Part shown: positions 1 to 10,323 of the stretch, piece by piece
Layout of the letters: the number at the start of each line of letters is the position of its first letter
Position numbering within the stretch: position 1 is the first letter of the stretch
Origin: Diploscapter coronatus
Taxonomy: Eukaryota > Nematoda > Chromadorea > Rhabditida > Rhabditidae
NCBI GenBank assembly: GCA_964036155.1
Contig: OZ038423.1
Location: 51,537,249-51,601,248 of the forward strand
Length of the DNA: 64,000 nt
Direction of reading: 5' to 3'
Program-made: the position numbers and the translations under genes
The notes under the pieces: generated by a model
Databases searched by the model: none
What the model was told of the DNA's origin: nothing
Seen by the model: the letters and a program-made list of their open reading frames with translations, nothing else

Positions 1-427
1 TGACGTCACTCACTTCTGAGGTGTTACAGGTCTTCAGAGACATTTCCACCCTCACATGTCATACATCGTCTTGAAGCCCATGAAATGTGCAACAGAATGT
101 GGGGAATTTCCTTCTGATTCCAGACTAAAAAAGCAGGTTTTTGGGTGAAAAACTCAAAAATTCTAAAAAAAAAAGTAAAAAAACCTATTTTATGCGAATT
201 TGGGGTATTTTCTGAAGTCGAAACTGAAAACGGATGTCATTTTCGGAATCGGCGTGGTCGAATTGTGTAGTCGGTGTGAAATGTGTGTGAATGAACACTG
301 AAGTTGAAATAAAAAAGTGAATATTTCATTATAAAGTGAGAAATGAAGGGTGACCGGTACTAATTTCAACTGTAACGTGTCGTCCGGGTGTTTATTCCGT
401 GTATTTTCGTCTGTATTGTTCACCCCG
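1..427. other. Left flank, no complete gene
   Basis: This stretch holds no complete gene that I can support. Reading the minus strand from about 116 down to 53 gives a short open stretch whose end (FMGFKTMYDM) is followed by GTGAGG, which could be the end of an exon of a gene lying to the left. There is no second exon to confirm it. The part next to the U2 gene (about 190-427) is AT-rich 3' flank of the snRNA. Confidence 0.4.
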
Positions 428-619
428 TGTGGGGTGTGAGCCGTACCCAGCTTTAGTGCAACGCTGGGACGACTCGCGATCGGTCGGAGCAAGCCCCGGT
501 TCCGATCAAGCCTCCAAAAATCAAATAACCTTATTCTCCCCAATTGGGGAGATATCGAAGGTTAATTCGATAAGAACAGATACTACACTTTGATCTTAGC
601 CATAAGGCCGAGAAGCGAT
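428..619 (-). ncRNA. U2 spliceosomal snRNA
   Basis: The minus strand from 619 begins with the near-invariant U2 5' end (ATCGCTTCTCGGCCTTATGG). The branch-site recognition stretch GTGTAGTATCTGTTC follows, and then the Sm-binding site GATTTTTGG at about 512. Beyond it come the stem-loop III-like GC-rich hairpin (GGGGCTTGCTCC) and a terminal stem-loop (CCCAGCGTTGCACTAAAGCTGGG split by its loop). U2 pairs with the intron branch site during spliceosome assembly in the nucleus. The 5' end is firm, while the 3' end is estimated from the end of the last stem-loop. The gene stands alone, and the nearest coding gene is the kelch gene 1.4 kb away. No internal break is visible, so it looks functional. 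Confidence 0.95.
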
Positions 620-851
620 ACCCACAGCTCGAGGACTGCGAGTAAATGTGGCGCGGACGCACCTCCCTGGGCTGCCGCCCTCCCCTATGCCCCGACACGG
701 CCCGAGAGAGCGGGGAAAGACGAAAAACCGACCGGGAAATAGCGTGACAACGAGAGAGGGGAGAGGGAGTGCAGGACTGAGGGGGGAGGGGCGGGGCGCG
801 AGTAGTCACTGCGGGAGAGAGGCCGGAGGCATTGCGAAAGACAGGTCACTT

Positions 852-1070
852 TGAGAGTGGATGTTAGGAAGGAACAGTGTTTTTCAAAGGAATATAACAC
901 AGGGATCCCACAAATCGAGCTGATTTTGAGATATCTAACACAGTTCTTCACGCTGATCATGATGACGATAACCATTTTTCGAAAACCGGTTACTGTAACG
1001 GATTACGGTACTTTGAAAAATTTCAAGACTCGACCTTGGAAAAAAGTTCATAATTTTTTTAATTTTTAAG
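852..1070 (+). repeat. Dispersed repeat copy, family A
   Basis: This starts GAGTGGATGTTAGGAAGGA and continues through blocks shared with the left arm of the foldback element at 27495: ACAGGGATCC, GAGCTGATTTT, GATAACC.TTTTTCGAAAA, GATTACGGTA.CTT and AAAGTTCATAA. The order of blocks is the same but the sequence is diverged, so this is an old copy or a solo arm. Confidence 0.75.
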
Positions 1071-1500
1071 CTAAATTGAATGGGACTTTCAGAATTGGAT
1101 AGTCCATCAAAAACTACAAATAATATAATCACAACCACCCGCTACAGTAAATAATTTCCCTCTAAAAAATTAATTTCCGAAAAAGTAACCCTGACCAATT
1201 CAGTTTTTCGAGATTTGACCCCATCGATATTATGTGGACCAGACTGGAAATGGCTTTATTTGATAGAGAATTAAATTCTGAATGAAAATATGTAGCTTTT
1301 TTCGAGAAAAAAAATTGGACCCTGGGGTCAAATAACCCCCCAAAAGCATAAAATGAGTGATTTTCAACAGTTCAAATTTCTTATTTTGAACCAAATAAAG
1401 TGGGGGTTTTTAGAATTGAATAGTCCATAAAGCTCTACAAATAATATAACTGACGAGTCACGACAACCACCTGTTTTGGCGGAAAATTCGAAATTTTGAT

Positions 1501-1660
1501 TTTGAGTGGATGTCAGGATTATTCAAAGTTTGTATAAACAGGGATTCTCAAATAGGGCTGATTTTCATATATCTAATAGTTTCTCGTGCTGATTCTCATG
1601 GTGCTATCCGTTTTTCGAAAGTGACCACTAATTATCGTACTTTCCGAAATAACTCACTTC
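1501..1660 (+). repeat. Second degenerate copy of dispersed repeat A
   Basis: GAGTGGATGTCAGGATTATT is followed by ATAAACAGGGATTCTCAAAT, GGGCTGATTTTCAT and CTGATTCTCATGGTG, in the same block order as the copies at 852 and 27495. It is truncated before the AAAGTTCATAA block. Confidence 0.7.
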
Positions 1661-2042
1661 AGAATAGACATTTTCGAGGGGTGTGTTAGCATAAGTTGAT
1701 CAATTTTCGATATGCTATAAATTATTTATTGTTTTTCTTGAATTTATTCGACCGCATTTAAAACAAAAAGGCTTAATTTTCTGGTAATGACATTGTCGCA
1801 AATAATGGAGAGTAAATGACAGGATCAGGACTGTCTGAAGTCTGGCAAAAATTGAACTTCCAGACAGTTCGAAGTTCAGTTCAGATAACCCTGATTGAAA
1901 AGGAGTATTTATTTCAGGTACAATTATCCCTCAGTACTTTTAGATGTCTTCGAAAGTTGTCTGTATCATGCTCATTGAAATTGAATTATTCTTTCACATT
2001 TTATTGAATAAAATTTCTATATGAAATCTGAGATTATTATAA

Positions 2043-3302
2043 TCAAGTTTTATTTATGCCAATTTTTCCAACTTCTCGCCATTCATTCGTTTGTGGATCG
2101 TATTCCTCGATTGAATTGCAAAAATTTGATTCTTGAAATCTAAGTTAGAAACTATTCTGTATAAAGATGTGCAAAATCTCAGCTCACCCTCCGATTGCAT
2201 ACAATTTCCCGTTAGCGACAATGAGTGAATGATCGTATCTTGCATAATTCATATCACCGATTTTAGAAATTCGACTGTCAACTGGAGCTGAGGGATCGAA
2301 ACACAGACAGGATTTTGATACACGACCAAGACTAAATACATAATGATACATTATTTATCATACAAAGTTAATGACTTCGATCCTCCAGTTATGTAAATTC
2401 TTCCATTTAGCGGTGCAATTCCAAAAGAATCTCGTATTCCTGGAATCTTTCCCATTTCAATCCATTTCCGTTCATCGTCTGATAATCGACATATCTTTCG
2501 GCTATTTCTTCCATCAATAGCTGAATATCCATAATTATAATAAAGAATATGCTATAATGTGACCGTATAGAATTTCATCGCATGTTATTGTTTGAACAGA
2601 GTAAATTGGAACAGGAAATGGCCTTGCTTGCCATTTTCCATCTATTAAAACCTGAATAAATTATTTCATGGACTTTCATTCGATGTTCTTACATCAACTC
2701 TATTCGTATCTTCCCATGTTTCAGGATCCCGTCCACCCAAATAATACAACTTGTCTTTGAAATAAGCCACAGATGCACCTCCACGCCGTTCAGGAAGATC
2801 TGGTCCTGCAAAGAGTGCAATAAAATTAAACCAACCTATTGGCTTTTGTAATGTTACCTCTAGTGATTTGTCGAGTATTCAGATCGAAGATTTCAAACCA
2901 TTTTTCCGAAGAGTTCAATGCAAAAATCTAAATTTTACTAAATTTGATAATGGCAAATAAAATAATCTACCTTATCTTTTGTGGTTGCAGCTTCCCATGG
3001 CTGTAAATAATGAGTAAATTTCGCAATCTGTTTAACATAATTAGTATGCGAATTAAACAGACAAATTATTCCTTCCCAAATTCTGTCGTTTTTATAAGGC
3101 ACTAAATACTAAAATTAATTTTCGTTCATACAAGAAATATTTTCCTACGATAAAATAAAATTTCCTTCTCGAGCGCTGCCGGTAAATGCTTCTTGATTAT
3201 TTGCATCATTCGACTGTTAGTCCGGGCCAATTGTTTCAGCTCTTTAGATTCGGGATATTCGCAGATCAACAATATAATTTCGACTGGTAAATTGGCTAAC
3301 AT
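2043..3302 (-). CDS. F-box-like/kelch repeat protein, 317 aa
   Basis: Eight exons splice in one frame on the minus strand: 3302-3149, 3101-2971, 2927-2858, 2805-2693, 2651-2564, 2520-2364, 2331-2188 and 2139-2043. The N-terminus (LPVEIILLICEYPESKELK) resembles an F-box, which in family members binds Skp1 in SCF ubiquitin ligases. The C-terminal two thirds has kelch-type repeats: DLPERRGGASVAYFKDKLYY followed by LGG, GRIYITGG, GKLYAIGG and IEEYDPQTNEW. These normally form a beta-propeller that binds substrates. The product is shorter than most kelch proteins, with about three or four recognisable blades. The start is the first ATG after a TTTAG acceptor, and AATAAA lies just past the stop. Kelch is confident; F-box is only a likely reading, and no target can be inferred. 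Confidence 0.82.
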
Positions 3303-4228
3303 CTTGTTAATTCTTTGTTAAGAGACCTAAACAATCAGCACAATATTATTCAAAATAGAGATAGTAAAAGAGTATTGATTGAATGAGAAAGTCTGCAATT
3401 AACGAGTTTGAAATTGATCATTGAAGAAAGGGGAATGAAACCACTAAATGATGCTTCGCCATTTTATCAGACTAAAAATCTATTCCTAAACATGGTTTAT
3501 CATTTAGGGGTGAATGTCACTAAGGACCAAAGTCTGTATAGCACAGGGATCACACAAATAGAGCTGATTTTCACACAACAACAACAACAAAAGATCTCTC
3601 TTTCATTCAAACGGTTCATTCGAATAATAAAATCATCAATGATTTTTGCTACATTTAAAATAATTTATTAGGTTTAAAAAAGTAAGTCGACGTAAAAATG
3701 ATGATGTAATATGACAGGAATGATGGCTGATTGCAAGTTTTCATATGAAGAGTGATTTTCATGTCGAAGATGACTGCGTCTCTGCTCACTTCATTGATAA
3801 GAATATCTCTGTCTCTGGTCGACTCGTCCTGCTTTGGAGAACTGAAATCCATGGTTTCATTCAAAAATAAAGTTTTCCTCGACTTTTTGTAACTGATCTA
3901 CAGAGATGCCAACAGGTATACGTTTTCCGCGAATAACTCGATTAGCGTAACAGATAGACTATAAGAATATTGTATGAAAAAGATGCGGAAGGAAATTTTA
4001 AATAGTGCTGTATAGGTTTCGTTTAATGAAACTTTGAAATAAAACGAGTCTTTTTGAGCAGGTATTTTAATGTCTGTACCTGTCCACAAGGAGAAATTTA
4101 TTTTAAATTTTCATGAAACAAAACCTATATAGATTTACACAAAATCTTCTAGCGCATCTTTTTCATACACATTCTTATAGCTTACCTGTTACGCTAACCA
4201 AGGTATCGCCTTATCCCTGATCCGCATA
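3303..4228. other. Intergenic spacer with repeat fragment
   Basis: This is the spacer between the TBC gene (upstream) and the kelch gene on the same strand. A short fragment of dispersed repeat A lies at about 3508-3577 (GGGTGAATGTCACTAAGGAC, then CACAGGGATC and GAGCTGATTTTCACA), followed by a small (CAA)n run at ~3577. No coding exon is supported. Confidence 0.6.
3508..3577 (+). repeat. Fragment of dispersed repeat A plus (CAA)n
   Basis: The first ~65 bases of repeat A are recognisable (GGTGAATGTCACTAAGGACC, ACAGGGATCACACAAATAGA, GCTGATTTTCAC). The copy is cut off by a short ACAACAACAACAACA run. Confidence 0.65.
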
Positions 4229-7151
4229 TTATGCAACTTGTTGCAAATTTCTGATGGGAAAGGGAGGAAGAGAACTGACCTGCTCTTTGAACCCAGCTTC
4301 GATGGCTCGAGCGACTATCTTCAATTCGACCTCCTCTGCCAATTTCTCGAACGCTCCGCTCGCCGGGTTTTCCTGTAAAATTGTCACTCTTTCAAGAGAT
4401 GATAGGAAGCCATTTTTCAGCTGAATAGAAATATGCGGAATCAGAATTTTAGATTATTTTATTTGAGAGCTTCTTCAAAAGGGCACCAACGTTCGCTTTT
4501 CTAGCCTCTTGTAAACCTCATCCAGTTCTTGTACTTCGAATAGGTTAGGGGGTCGATATTTAGGGACGACTCTAGTCCAAACATCCCGCTCAATGAGCGG
4601 ATCACTTGGAAACAACATAGGACTTACACAGCCCTCCCCTAAACTGAGATTATAAGCCTTTATAATGTTGTCCTGGATGAGCCTTACAATTAGATGAGAG
4701 GATGACATTTACACAACAAAAAAGTTCATCCTTCTTTTCCCTATATTGAAAAAGTGAGTAGAATTTACTAACCTGCATGTGTAGAACTCGAGCAGCGATG
4801 AATTCGATGATCAGATTCTTCACGAGCAGAACTGTGTGAGTGCCAATGCAAAGTTTGTCGAGGAATCTGCAGATATCACTCATTTGAAGACTCATCTTTC
4901 TACACTTGTGAAATGCACCTCTGCGTGGCCCTCTCTTCTCTGAGCAGCTCACAACCCGCACAGGCCAACCACGTCTCGATCACTTCACTCTTGATGTTGC
5001 GGATCTGAACAAGAAGGGAAGATCTGTTTAAAAACTCCATGAAAATACTACCAATGCTTCTGAATTGAATTTGATGGGGACTTTAGGGTTGTTGAGTGTG
5101 GGAGAGGAAATGGCCTGATCTCGGATCTGAAAAATGTTATTCTTACTCTTACTGTCCGAATTTCAGATTAAGCAAGGTCTATACAATGCTGTAAAAGTTT
5201 GTTGGACTAAGCTTTCATCGCTGTTATTCTCTACTTTAAAAAGAGAAAAATCATTTGTTGAAATTTGTCGCATTACGTCAGCTTCAAATTTTTCCTTTCG
5301 ATAGTCTCGTCATTAGAACTAACCTCCTTAACGAGTTTAGCCCATTCAGCAGGGGGGATGTGCGTCTGCACGAGTTTGTAGAGAGACCGAGTTATGTGAA
5401 AGTTGTCCCACCAGTTCTCCTTCAAAGTCAACACTTGTCGTGCAATCTAAAGAAGGATTTGTTCTAAACTCGAAAAAAACAACATATTGTTATTCAAAAA
5501 GTTCGTTTCCATTACTGAATTTTCAACGTTATTCCTTCTCCTTTAATTATTTTCAATGAATGGTTTTAAACAAAATCGAATACAATTCAGGTGAATGACC
5601 TTATGCATCGGCGACGGACAAGAATGGTAGTTTTGGATTTCGTGAAACAGAAAAGCAAATGCTGATTGGGCTTCAAAATTCCGAAAATGGGAAACAGGAT
5701 AAAAGAAACTTTTTAACTTTCAACAAAAAAGACGAGAAAGTTCTTTCTGTCGAGCACTGTTATAAATCTCCTACAAAATCATATGTGGATATTATCTTTT
5801 GCAAAATAATCATGAGTAACAAAATGGTGCTTCGAAGAAAGCGAGAATGAAATTATTGACCAACGTACAATAATATTTCTATACGCCTACCGCTGCGATC
5901 TGCTTCATTCGCTTCTGTTCCTCTGCATTTCTCGGACTGTATAACTTTTGAGTGACTGGTTGCGCACTCAATTTGTCCTCCGTCAGAAGCACCATTCTAA
6001 AAATATAACCTTGATAATTATGGAATGTGTCAAAGATTTTGACAATCTTACAGGTCAATTCTTAACAAATAGGAAGATGCAATATAAAGAAGGCCAAGTT
6101 TTCTATTAAATCTTGGCTTTAAAAAATAAAAATGTTAGCCTTCATAAACAATAATGCAAACAATTTTTGATTATAATGCTAAAATAAATATAAATTTGCA
6201 AAAAAAAAAAGTTTAATTGGGCTACCTGACAATGTCTTCTAAAGTCGGTTTGAGTAGAAGCTGTTCATCGTCTGTTTTGACTACCTGCCCTTGGAATTGA
6301 CGGATCTGAACGAGACATCTGCCCAGCACTTCTGCCTGCAACTCATTTGATTTCACTTTCAGCTCTTTATCAGGTATTTGAAAAATAGAAAATGTTTATC
6401 AGAAGAGTTTTTTTCTTTGAATTTATGAAATTGGAACTATATAAATCCTGTAAACCTGCAAGCTTCATCAAATCGAGAGAGAGAGCTGTAATCGAGCATT
6501 TGAAAAGAAAAAGCTACCATTTTGTTTTTACCTACTTCATCTTTCCTGTGTTTGTCGACCATGTGTCTGGTTTCCGGATAAGGACTTGCAATACCAAGGA
6601 GCGTCTTGTAGAGTAGCGAGCGACAGGAAACTGGGATGTTGTGGCGCCAGACGAACGATTTCAACTGGTACAAGTCGACATCTGAGGGACCGGCCAGCAT
6701 CTAAACATGCTATTCGCGAGTGAGACTCAGAAGTTAGAGGTAAAAGTAGTAACGATCTCGAGTTGAAGGAAATGTCATGAGAAAAGTATGCAGAAAATGC
6801 AATACTCTAAAACATAAGTGCATTGTGTTCTCACACGCTATTTCTGGACAACCAAAATTCGATGGAGTAACATAGCGAACAAGTGTGCAGTAATAGAGGA
6901 TTTTACAAAAAAAAAAATATCGGAACATGATCTCCGACATTTAGTAGACATTCAGACAAATAGCAACTGCTTTGCAATCTCAGCAAAGACAGAAAGCTGT
7001 TTTCCAAAACTGGTATCATAGCATTTAGAGTAGTAATTTGAAAAAAAACTCAACTAACCTCCATGAGGCCAGCTTCATTTGCTTCCTGGTTTCCTGTCTT
7101 CTCGCCAGCGCCCACACATTTCGTGATGAATTGTTGACGGAAATTAGCCAT
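4229..7151 (-). CDS. tbc-7: TBC1D7-like TBC domain protein, 346 aa
   Basis: Nine exons join in frame on the minus strand: 7151-7059, 6700-6532, 6364-6226, 5996-5891, 5446-5324, 5126-5052, 5004-4919, 4878-4773 and 4372-4229. Motifs line up with TBC1D7: the N-terminal SCRSLLYKTLLGIASPYPET (family: YRALVWKVLLGI.PPH.E), the middle block WWDNFHITRSLYKLV, and the C-terminal ACAGCELLREE...LDKLCIGTHTVLLVKNLIIE. In animals TBC1D7 is the third subunit of the TSC1-TSC2 complex, which restrains mTORC1. In C. elegans, which lacks TSC1/2, TBC-7 acts as a RAB-7 GAP. I do not see the classic catalytic IxxDxxR/YxQ pair clearly. It is somewhat longer than human TBC1D7 (293 aa). The start follows GATTCAG|ACG. 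A 29-nt alternative last intron is possible but too short to believe. Confidence 0.85.
4475..4708 (-). CDS. Open frame inside TBC gene intron 8, unknown
   Basis: A 77-codon frame lies wholly inside the 400-bp intron between exons 8 and 9 of the TBC1D7-like gene, on the same strand. It has protein-like composition (DPLIERDVWTRVVPKYRPP, NLFEVQELDEVYKRLEKR), with charged and aromatic residues unlike translated intron. Neither end fits the phase of the flanking exons, so it is not a plain cassette exon. It could be a leftover of an inserted gene, a nested gene or an alternative 3' end. I do not recognise the sequence. Confidence 0.3.
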   Translation of the reverse strand: MSSSHLIVRLIQDNIIKAYNLSLGEGCVSPMLFPSDPLIERDVWTRVVPKYRPPNLFEVQELDEVYKRLEKRTLVPF

Positions 7152-8217
7152 CGTCTGAATCTTTCTTCTTCTTCTTCTTCTAGACTCGTATGTCTTTGCA
7201 GGGCATCTGAACAGAAAGAGATGTTTCTAATTACAGGTACAATGTTTCAGAAGATATTGTTGTGAGTGATGATTCTACACATTTCATGCCGATTGTACAA
7301 GTTCTTCAGTGATAATAGTTTATTTCGCTTTAGAAAATCTCTGTTCACTCGATCAAAAATGTACAGTTGCCAAACTCGATTCGATCCGCCAGAAACGAAA
7401 ATAGGAGCAATAGAAGATTAGACGATACTTACAGGGAGATAAAACGGGGAGAAATAAGCAGAGCAGAGAAAGTCGTCGGAAATGGAGAATGACAATGCAA
7501 ACTGGGAAAATATCACGAATGGACTGTCCATTGCAGCATAGCAATCTGCTCATTTGATTGTTTGATTCTCGTCAAGTTTATTTTTAAAATCCTATAGTCA
7601 AATATGTTTGGGGAAGAATAGAAATAAGAGAACATACCGAACGAACTTTCTGCACAAAAAGCCTGCAAGAGGGGGTAGTTGGAACGACGAGTAGAAAGGG
7701 ATGAAACACCGGAAGGGTATCAAATCGAGAAGCTGGAGAAAATGAATGAACGAATGAAATAATACAATGTCAGTCTCTTTCTGAAGAGTCGCTACCAAAT
7801 CGATTTGCATTAGAGAATTAGAACCCCACAACTAAATTCATTCGTCAAAGATACACAATTCATAATATGATTGATGATGATGATGATGATAAATAGGAAT
7901 TTCCTTACAGGTGTATAAGATTATAAAAGGAAAAAGGGGGAAGAAAATAGTCGATGCACAGGAAGAAAAGATGATGATGATACAGTTCATTTAGCTATGA
8001 GATTCATCGGAAAAGCACGAAATTTGGAAATGAGGAAAGGGGCTAGAAATGAATGGTGACTAAATGAATCGAAGAAGATATGGAAAAGGTAGGAGGAGCA
8101 GGAAGATGGCAACGAAATGGAGCAAATGGATTTATACAGAGCCCATATTTGCGATGTCTTCAACCTGCTTGCCTGCCTCTTGACAACTTCCCTCATGTCC
8201 ATATTCCCTATAACAGA
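7152..8217. other. Spacer between ubc-1 and TBC gene
   Basis: No gene is supported. There is a (CTT)n run at 7161-7181 just upstream of the TBC start and a (GAT)n run at about 7869-7890. The 1.07 kb gap is longer than usual for nematode operons, so shared transcription of ubc-1 and the TBC gene is uncertain. Confidence 0.6.
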
Positions 8218-10323
8218 CTAATTGGACCCGCTAGCAGATGGCATTTCCTCGTTCGCGCTCGCAGCACTCCCTGCAGCCGCCTCCCCACTTCCACTGGCTC
8301 CTGTCTCGTTCTGATTCTGTCCGACTCCCTGACTCTGTTCCCGTCGCGACTCGTTCAGCTGCTGTCCTCCTGTGCCACTCGCCTCTTTCGGCTCGTCCTT
8401 CGGCTCTGCATCGCCCTCGTTCTCACCGAAATTCAGCCATGACTGAAAGTTGCGCGTTTAGAAAATGAATAAAGAAAGATTTTGCACTTTCAAAATTGTA
8501 GCTGACAACAAGATTTGGAATTTTGCATTTTATATAATGATGCGATATTGCTATACCGTCAATAAATTTTCGAGTTTGAATGATGTTGAACAGATAGATA
8601 TAAAAATTCGCAAACGGGTCTTCGGAACCTCGAATTGTACAGAATTTTACTCGGAATTTGTTAAAATGAATTTTCGAGGAGCCCTATTGTGAAGGTTTTC
8701 AATTTAACATATTCACCTATTGTCAATTGCCTACAACGTGAGAAGGAATAAAAGGAGTGCACCTTTCGTGTATGACTCAGAATATGCGAGCAGACGACGT
8801 TTGTTCATTTGGCGCCTATTTTTTTTATCTACGTTGTTACTTTTTGTCCTAGCTTAATTATCGACGAATAGCCAATTTATACTATTATCAATAGTGAGCA
8901 ATAATTAGTATGTTTTCATGGAGAAAATCCCGTTACTTTCGATGAAAGAGCAAAGAACTTGAAAAAATAAAAATCACTAAATGAACAAATATCGTCCGCA
9001 AGTGCATTCCAAGACACACATGAGAAGAAAGTCGCTCCTTTTATTTCGTCTCGAATTGTCAGCCATTGACGATTGTTTTTAATGCGAAAAAAATTACCTG
9101 TTCAACAATTTGCTGAACCCTCTTCTCATATTCCCTTCGATTTTCCTGATAGAGCTGAGCGGCGTGCGAGTTGGCAGGAGAGTTGGGATTTGGCTCGTCC
9201 AGCAGAGACTGAATCGACGTCAGAATCGCCGCCACGTCGTACGTTGGAGACCAGCGATTCTGAAATAACAGTTCGATAAAATATATTCTAAAATCGTGTC
9301 TAAAATTAGTTTATCTTTTCGCTTTATCAATTCTCCCATATACGTGAAAAAAATCAAATTATCTTCTCTTCTTTAAAAATGAGAATATGAAAGTAGACAA
9401 ATTAACTGTGTAATTATATTTACGACAAGAAAAAAACGTTGAATTATAATAACAGAAGGAGTACATACCTGCAAGATATCGAGACAAATCGATCCATCAG
9501 CGTAGACATTCGGGTGGAACATTTTCGAAATGAACTTTACCGTTGGGGGCTTATTCGGATATTCTTCAGTAAATTCCAACGAAAGCTGAAATTCGACATT
9601 AATTAGTGAAGACAATTTAAGAATAACTATTTCAAGAACTCTCAACATTTTTTAACATAAAAATATTCAGTTTTATTTTTAGGCTGATAAAAAAGGGGTA
9701 AGACCGGCAATTGGTATATGACAGAGTGTGCAATAACGGAGTGCTATCTAGTAATTGATGAAGGAATTTTTGCTAAAAAGTTCAGTGTTTCTATTGAAAA
9801 TATGGCTGCGAGTGCTTTTGCCTCCAAAAGAAAATACTTTTATTCTACACACTATCTCTTGTTTTGGGATAAAAGTACTCAGTCTGAGAATATGAGTAAC
9901 ACTCAATCATTTGACAGACATTTCACCCCGTCACTCATAAACTACCTCTAAGACCGGATAAAAGAATTTAAATTGAGATGAAACTTGCACAAAATGTCAG
10001 AATACGAGTCTCTTTTCATGCCTGCCATATAGTATTCGATTTGTGGGCATTCATTAAAATGATATTAGATCAAAGTTTATAAATCATTAGAATGAAAAGG
10101 TAAACAAATCTCACTTTGAAAGTTCCATCTTCAAAAGGCGTATCCTGAGGTCCGAATATGATAGCTTCCCATGCGAGGATGTTGTCTTCGGTTGGAGCGC
10201 CGGACACACCAGCTGGGGGATCTTCCTGCAAACGGACGAGGGCTATTCAATGTTTGAAGGAATAGATCAAACCTGGAGTTTCTTGAAATCCCTCATGAGA
10301 CGGCGGCGGCTGGGAGTGGTCAT
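8218..10323 (-). CDS. ubc-1: Ubiquitin-conjugating enzyme E2, RAD6/UBE2A type
   Basis: Five exons: 10323-10273, 10225-10115, 9585-9469, 9259-9098 and 8442-8218 (221 aa). The first 147 residues are a full UBC fold nearly identical to Rad6/UBE2A: it opens [20 protein letters not shown], has [19 protein letters not shown], and the active-site cysteine is Cys88, as in yeast Rad6. This E2 works with Rad18/Bre1-type E3 ligases on PCNA and histone H2B in the nucleus. The last exon adds a 74-residue tail rich in E, S, G, A and Q, starting [20 protein letters not shown]. Vertebrate UBE2A/B lack such a tail, C. elegans UBC-1 has one, and yeast Rad6 has an acidic one. The tail exon is separated by a 655-bp intron. 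Confidence 0.95.

Larger units (their letters stand above)
620..2042. other. Intergenic, repeat-rich
   Basis: No gene is supported here. The first ~200 bases upstream of U2 are unusually GC-rich for the window and should contain the U2 promoter (a proximal sequence element), but I cannot assign it by eye. The rest contains two degenerate copies of a dispersed repeat also seen near 3.5 kb and 27.5 kb. AATAAA signals on both strands near 2005 fit the 3' end of the minus-strand kelch gene. Confidence 0.6.

Noticed and set aside
190..543. 117-codon minus-strand frame across the U2 gene
   Set aside because: It overlaps the snRNA and reads its flank; the amino-acid content is not protein-like.
4194..4250. 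Extra last exon of the TBC gene after a 29-nt intron
   Set aside because: 29 nt is too short for a spliceosomal intron here; simple read-through to the stop at 4229 is preferred.
5147..5232. Additional TBC exon (NNSDESLVQQTFTAL)
   Set aside because: Its phases do not fit the neighbours, while exons 5 and 6 join directly in phase 0.
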